A DNA stretch of 64,000 nucleotides, from contig CM057453.1 in NCBI GenBank assembly GCA_016271365.2, positions 1,088,467,001-1,088,531,000 of the forward strand. Reading direction: 5' to 3'. This stretch comes from Neoceratodus forsteri. Its lineage: Eukaryota > Chordata > Ceratodontiformes > Ceratodontidae. The translations under genes and the position numbers were made by a program. The number at the start of each line of letters is the position of its first letter. The first letter of the stretch is position 1. The notes beneath the pieces are model-generated. The model made no database searches. It worked only from the letters and a program-made list of their open reading frames with translations, and was not told where the DNA came from. Shown here in pieces: positions 56,545-64,000 of the stretch.

Positions 56545-58325
56545 ACCCCTGTGGTAGTGCAATCAATGGTCCGTCTAATTTAAAACTTCCTATTGTTACT
56601 AATACTGCAGAAGTGTGTCTTCTTTTCAATTACAGTACACAATTTACATTTCCCACAGTGCTGGCAACCTTTGGGGGTGGGGGAAACCAAGCAACTTGTT
56701 TATTAGCTGCTAGCTGTAATGAGTGAACCAGGTGATCACCAAGGTTTCTACCTCATTTGAACACTGTTCTTGGAAAGTTATAACTTTCCTTATCCAACAG
56801 TGGTTCTGCCCTTAAAATATCCCAATGTCTGTGGACAATTTCCTTGATTTAATTTGACAAAGGGCCATGGGTAGTAATAAAATTAATGATGTCATTCCCC
56901 CACCCTGTTTTTCTCTATATGTGAGCAGCTCCTCACGTGGCATGTGTTCCACTAAGTCACGTCCCTTGCAAATGGTATCAATGCCATAGCCTTGCTTAAT
57001 AAACTTGTCGGTCATGTCCTGTGCCCCACTTCTAAAGTCAAGTTCATTGCTGCAGTTTCTTTTCAAATGCATAAATTGCGACTTGGGGATATTGTTGATG
57101 GTATGGCCGGGATGGCAGATGGAAGCCTGGAGGATGGTATTTCAATCTTTAATTTTTCAAAATAAATCAGAATTTATAGTACCATTATCCAACTTGTAAA
57201 TGGTAAGATCAAAAAAATTGATCTTACTTTTATTGACCTCTACATTAAATCTAATATGTGGATTAGAGTTATGCAGGTAAGTAATAAATTGCTGCAGCTT
57301 CTCTTCTGTTTTCTGCCATACCAACACATCATCAGCGTACCTTCTCCACAAATCTATGTAGTCATAGAACCTATTAACCTCCCTATCGTAAATATACTGT
57401 TTTTCCCAATGTCCCAGGTAAAGGTTTGCATAATTGGGGGCAAAGGTGACCCCCATTGCTGTACCTTTAACCTGATGATAATATTTCCCTTGGAAGACGA
57501 AAATGTTGGAAGTTAACACCAGTTCAGACAGTGTTAATAGGAAAGTCTTCTCATCCTCACCCAGACATGTAGATGAGTCCAGCCATGCACGCACTGCATC
57601 AAGACCGCCATCATATGGAGTATTAGTATAGAGCAACTGCACATCCATAGAGATGAGGAGCCAATCTTTCTTGAGTTGTAGATCCCCCAGGATGGCCAAA
57701 AGCTCAGCTGTATCCTTTAAATAGGATGGCAATTGAAATACTAGCTCTTTTATATGTACAGCTACATATTGGGATAATGGTTTCGTCAAAGAACCTATCC
57801 CAGGCACAACTGGCCCACCTGGGGGATCCACAAGACTTTTATGGACCTTGGGCAGTATGTACATGGCAGCCCTCACTGAGTTAGATACTGTAAGGAAGTC
57901 AAGGGAACTTTCACTGATAACACTGTTTTCATAGGCATCTTGTAGAACAAAGTTGATTCTTTTCTTTATTTTTGCTGTGGGGTCCCTTTTTAGTTGTTTG
58001 TAAAAAGTTTCTTCTTTTAACTTTCTCTCCACTTCAGATATATATTTCAATGTATTCAAAACAGCTACGGCCCCACCCTTGTCCACTGGCTTCATGGTAA
58101 TATTGTTATTACCTTCCAATTCCTTAAGTCCCTGTCATTCTTTAACAATGATGTTACAGTACCCATGTGTATCTTCCTTTTCTTTGGACAGATGTTCAAT
58201 ATCCCTTATGCAGGCTTTCTCAAATGTAGACACAACCATATTCTGGGGTGGTGTAAAAGAAGACTGTGCTTTGAAGGATATTAGCCGACTTCTTCCACCA
58301 TGCATAAATTCCCTTGTTTGGGTTT
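56545..58325 (-). pseudogene. Penelope-like reverse transcriptase
   Basis: The main frame (58119-57157) reads MKPVDKGGAVAVLNTLKYIS, YILPKVHKSLVDPPGGPVVP, GIGSLTKPLSQYVAVHIKEL, LLISMDVQLLYTNTPYDGGL, YHQVKGTAMGVTFAPNYANL, catalytic RYADDVLVWQ (Penelope elements usually YIDD) and INFFDLTIYK. It continues after a frameshift with LKRNCSNELDFRSGAQDM and CQHCGKCKLCTV, the cysteine-rich connector before the endonuclease. Upstream FTPPQNMVVSTFEKACIRDI also fits, with a stop near 58130. Penelope RTs are telomerase-like and prime at nicked or free 3' ends. Confidence 0.93.
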
Positions 58326-58542
58326 AATTTATTGACACGGTTTCCAAATCAGTAGATGACGAATCATGGGCCATGAGTCCTGGAACTTTGTGTTTTTGCA
58401 ACTCAATTGACACTCCAAGGTATAGTACGTGCACGTAAAATAATACAGGCGTGGGAACCCCCATGTTTTTTTGAGTTCTGATACATTATCCTTACTGAAT
58501 TGAGAGTGTATTCTGTGTTGGGTTAGAGCTCCACACCAAAAC

Positions 58543-59520
58543 ATGTATCTTGCTATAACCAAAATGGAAGCAAACTCAGCTCTGAACCCACTGACGGTGG
58601 ATAGCCTCTCCTTTACTGATGAACTGGGCAATGATATAGCCTTACTATTAAACCAGATTCAAGTGTTATTCTCTGGTATCAATTTGCATGCCACCAAAGA
58701 TGCTGTTGACTTCAAAACATTTGAATATTTAAGAAAAAAACAAATTAGGTTTAACCTACATGCTGCTTCACTTTCCCTATATTGGAGGGATAAATGTATC
58801 CTTCAATGTATGCACATCTAGAAATCTCCATTATTTGGTATAGACAATACTGAATATTTATCTGACTGGGAAATAAATTTAAACAAATGCAGTCAAGACC
58901 TTATGCTTCTGACTATCAAAAAGGCAAAGAAGGAGGCTGAGAAAGCAGCCACTGACACTGAAGTGTTTGAACCGAAGTTAAAAGACAAATACCCTGCTGT
59001 TGATTTTGATAACTTAAAAGCAAAGACAGACTCTAATACATCAAAATATAAATCAGACCTGGTGGCATACAAACATAAGAAGCACATTAGAGACAAAGGT
59101 GTGGCATGACCCAAGAAAACATTTTAACACTAACATGGGAAGGAATGTCAATTTTCAAAGAGATGGGTTGGATATTTCTTCAGGACTAGATAGTGACTAT
59201 GAGATGACTGGCAGGAGCCAGCCAGGAAACAGGTGTTTTTTTAGGGAGAGGTACAGGAGAGCTAGATCCAGACCCCCAGGACAGAACTGGAGGAGGAGAA
59301 CAAGGAGGTGGTGGAGTGAGAGGAAACGGGAGAGGTTTGAGAAGTGGAAGAGGGATGTAGCACTTACGAGGGAGGCAGAATTGGGGACGAGTGATTAGGT
59401 CCTTGAAGACAAGAAATCCCAATTGGAGGTCATAAATCTAACAGATATGGACCTCACTGCAGTACAGGTCAAAGTCCTGTGTAAAGGGTTAACCTTTATA
59501 CCAACAAATCAAGTGAACTG
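58543..59520 (+). pseudogene. Penelope-like ORF, N-terminal region
   Basis: FTDELGNDIALLLNQIQVLF, FEYLRKKQIRFNLHAASLSL, then a lysine-rich part (IKKAKKEAEKAATDTEVFEP, AYKHKKHIRDKGVA), an arginine-rich part (FRERYRRARSRPPGQNWRRR) and EVINLTDMDLTAVQVKVLCK-GLTFIPT, the conserved entry to the Penelope RT. A stop near 59396 and frameshifts near 59105 break it. The basic tract suggests nucleic-acid binding. Confidence 0.83.
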
Positions 59521-59524
59521 TATG

Positions 59525-60065
59525 TCATCACAAATCCCTAGGATTACATATCACTGGGGAAAAACCTCAAAAATTGTCTGGTGCATGCAGTACTACCCCC
59601 CATTCAGAATCACAGAAATTGGTTTCCAAAACCCCCTTGTGGCAACTTTCAGTGTGGGCATTGTGTCCACTGTTCAAACACATCCAATACCCACACATTT
59701 AACTATCCCCACTCAGGATAGCACTTCAGCATTAATGGATTTGTTAGCTGCAGTTTGACAATAGTTATGTCTATGCTGACCTGTCCTTGTGGCTAAAGAC
59801 ATGAGTGGGGGAATATTAGGCTGCCATTAGAAATCAAAATTTTGATTATGCCATGGTGACACATTATGTAGAAACTGGTCACAGTTTGGCAGTCACCCTA
59901 AAGTTTGTCAGGATTGAGAAAGTGGATTTGGGATTGAGGAGACGTGACCCGACTAGGAAGCTACTCCAGCAGGCATCCTTTTGGATATTTACATTGAAAA
60001 CACTAGCCCCTTTGGGGCTGAATGATGAAATACTGATGCACAGCAATTTATGTGCTGTAGTTTGA
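59525..60065 (+). pseudogene. Penelope-like connector and GIY-YIG endonuclease C-terminus
   Basis: GHCVHCSNTSNTHTF is the cysteine-rich connector, MLTCPCG marks the start of the GIY-YIG module, and the frame 59853-60065 gives HYVETGHSLAVTLKFVRIEK and FWIFTLKTLAPLGLNDEI, the standard end of the endonuclease. The GIY core between has decayed (stops at about 59790-59840). It follows the N-terminal part directly, with ~1.3 kb of RT missing at about 59515-59530. Confidence 0.88.
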
Positions 60066-60069
60066 TCTT

Positions 60070-60589
60070 TATTTTGTTACTTCCCAACCTGTCGGTCCTT
60101 GAAGTATCAGCAGCATGACTTGAAGGCTCTGCCATGGATCATACACATGTCCTTCTTAGAAAATAATTGTATGACTTGCTGGATCTGCTGTTTTAAATGC
60201 AATAGAATCTGCCATTTGAAAATAAAGACAGCAGCATGACTTGCCAGCTCTGCCGTTGTGAAGTATATTTTCTGGATTCTAAGTGAATAATTACAGATAT
60301 TGACTTCTCGAAGAAAAAAAAAAACTTTTATTGCAATGTTTAATTGTTCCTGCATTGGTATTTTGTCCAGCATCAATATTTAAATGAACTGCATTGAGTG
60401 CTATAGTTTTTGCATGTTTTTTGCACTAAGGAGCTTGAGCGTTCTACAACATATGTGCACTGTTCCCTGGGTGTCTTGAAGTTTTTTAATGGGATATCTC
60501 TTTAAGAGACTCTTTTTAAATGACATAGGAGATTTGTTCTATATGCTCTGATGATGACGAAGAAGGTCAATACGTAAAAGTGCGTATAC
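60070..60589 (+). other. 3' untranslated region of the plus Penelope copy
   Basis: AT-rich, no gene. The phrase gcagcatgactt(g/g)(a/c) with ctctgccat/gt occurs twice, at about 60110 and 60230. Near 60545 ctgatgatgacgaagaa looks faintly hammerhead-like but lacks a gaaa box. Confidence 0.45.
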
Positions 60590-61064
60590 TACCATCTGAT
60601 CATAAACAGCATGTCTGATGGGTGTTGTGGGACACTGGTTTGTTTATTTAGCTTGTATGCCTGCTTCACTATAACCACAAAAGTTGTTCCTGATGCTATT
60701 TTCCGCTCCGTTATAGCTCTGTTTACCAGCTCTACCTGAAGCCAAGTTTGCTTATTGGGCTTTTTGCATAGTTGAAAATTTAGCATGCAGCTGGTTATGA
60801 ATATAAAGTGGCCCTTACATATGTCTACATTGGGACTGCCTTTAAACGAGTGTAATGTGGGTGAGCTTTTAAACTTTCTTACTGTGATACACGCAAAATA
60901 GAAAAAGTACCTTGTACTGATCTGAGACTGGTGGTCATATCTGTTCATAGTGTGGTGTTGACCTTCCCTACAAGACTTCGGACCTTGTGTTTTTGCAACT
61001 CAATTCACACACTGAGGTATATGCACATAAACTAATACAGGTGTGGGAGTCCCCATGTTTTTTG
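60590..61064 (+). repeat. Penelope 3' terminal repeat unit
   Basis: Same unit as both arms of 51205-52010 followed by a segment also present at 58380-58490. It ends at the agtaaatgctg target duplication. Confidence 0.85.
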
Positions 61065-61075
61065 AGTAAATGCTG
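61065..61075. repeat. Target-site duplication, right copy (agtaaatgctg)
   Basis: Identical to 51189-51199. Confidence 0.8.
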
Positions 61076-61385
61076 GCTGCCTCATCTCCATGATTTCCTT
61101 AATGCCCACTTTGATGCTACTCTTTGGCAAGGGCCCACCATCTTCCCTAGTGAAAACTGAGCAAAAGTAATCATTAGAGCAGTGTCCTTTTGCCCATTCA
61201 CCTCAGTCACCCTATCCCCCAGTTAGCATCACAATTCCCCTCTTCTTTCTTCCTCTTCTTGCTAATATGCCTGAAGAACTGTTTTTCTCCGATCTTGATC
61301 CCCTTCACAATACGCAGCTCTGTCTCTGCTTTTGCTTCCCTAACCACCCTCCTTAACCACAGGCCTGGCATATGGGAGAATGTAT
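61065..61385 (-). pseudogene. Old CR1, minus strand, upstream linker half of split copy
   Basis: Leftwards from 61385: KAETELRIVKGIKIGEKQFF, RHISKKRKKEEGN, SLGKMVGPCQRV, then EIMEMRQPAFT. This is the charged linker between CR1 endonuclease and RT. It joins in sense to SKSVLKGLATLKID at 51188 when the block between the two agtaaatgctg copies is removed. Confidence 0.8.
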
Positions 61386-61504
61386 CTTGGAGGTCAAGGA
61401 AGTAGAAACTCATTATCCAAAGCAGAGTATGTTTACACTTGCTGGTGTAAGGCAAGGTGCAGGACGGGATTGCTGACCCCTAAACGAGAAACACAAACAG
61501 AAAA

Positions 61505-62050
61505 AGATGGCCTGCACTCCCTTGGTCAGAGATGCAAAGTTTGTAAATCAGGAGACAATATTGTCAAAGTATAAGGTTGACAAGAAGTACAAATTTACTG
61601 TTGGCAAAATAAATGCAAGTCAACGTCAGACTGCTAGTGCAAGACAGAAAAGTTACCAATATCACTTCCAGGTGCCCCAGTGCTTCGTTTAGTGGAGCTT
61701 TGTCAAGGGGCGGGTATCTGGATTGACTGATGTCCCTTTAATACTGACATCATGATGATGCAAACAATGCAGGAATAGGCATCAAAGCACTTGAAATAGT
61801 ACAACTGGCAGCAGTTCTGGTAGGGCTTGAACATTGACACCACATGTGAAGTGACACACTAATTTATACTGTGAATTACATTAAAAGAAAAAAGATTAAC
61901 AATATAAAAAAAATGCCTTGCTTTAGGGAGACACTGATGATAATGTGATACTTAAGGCATGATAAAGATGGTAATTTGAAAACTGGTAATGTTTAATGTT
62001 TCCTGATTTACAAATTTTGAATCTTTGACCAAGTGAGTGCAGGCCATCCT
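61505..62050. repeat. Inverted repeat pair (~55 bp arms) bounding ~545 bp
   Basis: gatggcctgcactcccttgg with tttgtaaatcaggag at 61505-61556 matches in inverse the sequence at 61996-62050 (ctgatttacaaa, ccaagtgagtgcaggccatc). This could be a fold-back or MITE-like element; no transposase and no clear target duplication. Confidence 0.6.
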
Positions 62051-62130
62051 TGTACAGTACACAGGCCACACGATCCCTGTACAATACAGAGGATGCATGC
62101 CCTGTACAATACGTAGTATGTATGCTGTCT
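62050..62130. repeat. Short tandem repeat with gtacaatac words
   Basis: Three units near tgtacagtacacaggcc, ctgtacaatacagagg and ctgtacaatacgtagt, about 40 bp apart. Confidence 0.6.
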
Positions 62131-62399
62131 GACTTTCCATACAGTGGCCGGCAGAGGAGGTAAGAGGAGGGCTGTGCCAGTTGCCATATGGGCTCCCATA
62201 GCACTGGTGCTTTAGGTAAGGGGAGGGTTGGCAGGGAGGGTGGTCATTGCCGTGATGCAGGGATGCTGCGAGACACCAAAGAGTACTAGTCTGCCACAGG
62301 CATGGTGGAGGGTACCACTGGACACCAAGGAATATTGTAGGTTTTTTTTTTTCAGTAAAATGTTTATTATAAGAAACATCAACATATACAAAGGTAGGA

Positions 62400-62855
62400 T
62401 TATTGTATTGTGATCGGGGCTGAGGATCAGAGACCAGCGGGGGGACCACTGGCCACCAGGGGGGATGCAATATTTAATTGTTCCTGCATTGAGGGGGTAT
62501 GCTTGATTTTACAGGCCCAGGGATCCGAGATGGGGGAACCACTGGTGAACAGGTAGTGTGCTTTATCTTATGGGGCCAGGGAGCAGAGACCGGGGGACCA
62601 CTGGACACCAGGGACTTCAAGGTTTTTAATGGGGGTTGGTGATCAGAGGGTTGGAGTAGCCTCTAGGCACCAGGAACAGTACATACATCACACAGGATGG
62701 TGATCAGAGGAAGGGAGGGAGTTTGTGGACTATTTGGGATTATGTTTTTAAACTACGGGACAGTGATCAGAGGGGGGACCATGGACCACTAGGGACTATG
62801 TTTTTAAACTACAGGATTATGATTGGAAAGGGGGGGGCCACTAGGTATTAGGAAA
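62400..62855. repeat. Degenerate tandem repeat, ~60 bp unit
   Basis: gatcagag-g words recur at about 62425, 62521, 62580, 62641, 62702, 62767 and 62821, each followed by a ggggaccactgg-accagg segment (variably decayed). The interval is mostly 54-65 bp, with one ~96 bp gap. Confidence 0.75.
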
Positions 62856-62856
62856 T

Positions 62857-64000
62857 ATAGAAACATGGAAATTGTTGGCAGATAAGGACCTCCAGGCCTA
62901 TCCAGTCTGCCTGTAGTCCCTATACATTGTATGTGGCCACTGACCCTATGTGATCAATGGCTTTTCATCACTCCCTCCCCTCTCAAGGTACCCTTGTGCC
63001 TGTCCCAGGCATGCTTAAACCCCTCCACTGTACTTGCCCTCACTACCACCTGTGGCAGACTATTCCAAGTGTTAACTACCCTTTTTGTGTAGAAAAATTT
63101 CCTCACACTACCTCTTAATCTACCCCCCCTTCAATTTCATATCGTGCCCCCTTGTTGTAGTACTTTTTCTACATTGGAAAAGGTCCCCTACCTGCACCTT
63201 GTTTATCTCCTTGAGGTACTTGAAAGTTTCAATCATGCCCCCCCCACTCTCTCTTCTCCTCCAGTGAGTATACATTGAGGTCCCTTAGTCTCTCCTCATA
63301 TGTTTTGTAGTGCAAGCCCTGCACCATCTTTGTTGCCCTTCTCTGGATAGCCTCCAGAACTGCATGCAGTACTCCAGGTGAGGCCTTACCAATGTTTTAT
63401 ACAATGGCATCACCACCTCCCGCCTTCTGCTAGTGATACCCCTGCCTATGCACCCCAGCCTGCCACTGGCCCTCCCTGCCACCTTTGTGCACTGCTTTGA
63501 TACTTTAAGGTCATCAGAGATGATAACTCCTAGGTTCCTTTCCTCCTTGGTGACAGTCAGCCCCCCCCACCCAACTGTAGCTCTCCCCAAGGTTTCCTCT
63601 ACCCAGGTGCATTATTTTGCACTTTTTTGCATTGAACCTCAGTTGCCACATCTCTGACCATCTTTCAAGCTTCTCCAGGTCCCTCTTCATTTTCTGCACC
63701 CCTTCTGGAGTATCCACCCTGTTGCAGATCTTGGTGTTATCTGCAAACAACACGACCTTTCTTTCCAGCTCCACAGCAATATCACTAATGAAGACATTGA
63801 ACAGAATTGGTCCCAGTACTGATCCCTGTGGTACCCTGCTGGTCACCCCCACCCCCAGATTGTACCCCATTTACCACCACCCTCTGTCTCCTGTATGTTA
63901 ACCAGTTCCTAACCTACTTCACCACCTTGTCTCCCACACCCAGACTACCCATCTTGTTAACCAACATTCTATGTGGGATGGTGTCGAAGGCTTTGCTGAA
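62857..64000 (-). mobile_element. CR1 LINE, minus strand, runs off the window
   Basis: In plus orientation it starts with the reversed octamer tail (tagaaacatgg) and gcagataaggacct, the same 3' end as the other CR1 copies. The 5' part continues beyond 64000. Confidence 0.92.
63240..64000 (-). pseudogene. CR1 reverse transcriptase, minus strand, partial
   Basis: Leftwards from 64000: a FSKAFDT-like block at the window edge, then GVTSRVPQGSVLGPILFNVF, LFADNTKICNRVDTPEGVQK with catalytic FADD changed to FADN, WQLRFNAKKCKIMHLGRGNL, VIISDDLKVSKQCTKVAGRA, LGCIGRGITSRRREVVMPLY and [13 protein letters not shown]. Frameshifts occur near 63590 and 63330. The order and wording are CR1. Confidence 0.93.

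Larger units (their letters stand above)
52010..58325 (-). mobile_element. Penelope-like element, minus strand, split by a LINE
   Basis: RT domain at 58325-56545 and GIY-YIG endonuclease at 53026-52740, interrupted by a LINE at 53030-56540. The junction keeps the sense of the protein: ...IDCTTTGVV before the LINE and YLATCNCHAFYVGKT after it. 3' UTR and terminal repeat follow down to about 52.0 kb. A possible aaca duplication flanks the LINE. Confidence 0.85.
58340..61064 (+). mobile_element. Penelope-like element, plus strand, RT core deleted
   Basis: A 5' terminal-repeat part at about 58380-58490 (ttgtgtttttgcaactcaat...catgttttt) recurs at 60984-61064 after the ~400 bp terminal unit, so this copy has direct terminal repeats. 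Between them are an N-terminal coding region and the C-terminal GIY-YIG part, but the RT core is absent. It stands head to head with the minus copy at 58325. Confidence 0.85.

Noticed and set aside
60540..60590. Second hammerhead-like string (ctgatgatgacgaagaa)
   Set aside because: CUGAUGA is present but there is no GAAA at the right distance and no convincing stem II.
1..64000. Host protein-coding exons, CRISPR arrays, rRNA
   Set aside because: None seen on either strand. Every convincing protein block belongs to a transposable element. Short isolated host exons could escape reading by eye.

Overview
The window looks like intergenic DNA from a large, repeat-laden vertebrate genome. I see no host protein-coding gene, rRNA, functional tRNA gene or CRISPR array. 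The supportable coding signal comes from decayed transposable elements. The mix (CR1 and L2 LINEs, Penelope-like elements, a DIRS-type fragment, a Crypton-like tyrosine-recombinase element, PIF/Harbinger, tRNA-derived SINEs) suggests an amphibian (caecilian or salamander) or lungfish type of genome. That assignment is inference; no sequence here names a species.

Layout. 0.98-2.43 kb: tandem array of a ~397 bp monomer. 2.7-5.25 kb and 9.4-14.0 kb: a complex satellite territory built from a ~1 kb header, ~297 bp monomers, ~143 bp monomers and a ~200 bp tail, with the last three ordered the same way twice (a higher-order repeat). An L2-type LINE (to 9.43 kb) separates the two territories. 14.4-17.8 kb: a CR1 LINE that still shows its ORF1 esterase region and is interrupted by a long tRNA-derived SINE. 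18-20 kb: further CR1 pieces. 20.2-20.9 kb: an AT-rich minisatellite and a hAT-like MITE. 20.9-23.1 kb: an L2-like LINE with a ~555 bp SINE inserted between clear target-site duplications (TSDs). 24-27.3 kb: CR1, including one nearly whole copy. 28-29.1 kb: a DIRS-type RT/RNase H fragment.

29.8-49.9 kb holds two LINEs of one Nimb/Vingi-like type, tail to tail. The plus-strand copy carries a 7.29 kb Harbinger transposon (34.83-42.12 kb), an L2-like LINE in its presumed leader, and a CR1 3' fragment. The minus-strand copy carries a 2.05 kb solo LTR with a 4 bp duplication. The Harbinger holds a two-exon transposase remnant, two Myb/SANT-like regions on opposite strands, and its own SINE passenger.

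50-61.4 kb is the most interesting part. An old minus-strand CR1 is split by a 9.87 kb block flanked by an 11 bp direct repeat. The block is a Penelope-like cluster: one minus-strand copy, one plus-strand copy lacking its RT core, inverted terminal units and a hammerhead-like motif. The minus-strand Penelope copy is split by a LINE, and that LINE is split by a ~2.4 kb element encoding a Crypton-type tyrosine recombinase. The last element has a 143 bp near-perfect palindrome at one side and 13 bp inverted repeats at its edges. This gives four nested levels. 61.4-62.9 kb: inverted and tandem repeats. 62.86-64 kb: another minus-strand CR1 running off the window.

The genes do not form a pathway. 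They are independent mobile elements whose order of insertion can be read from which one interrupts which.
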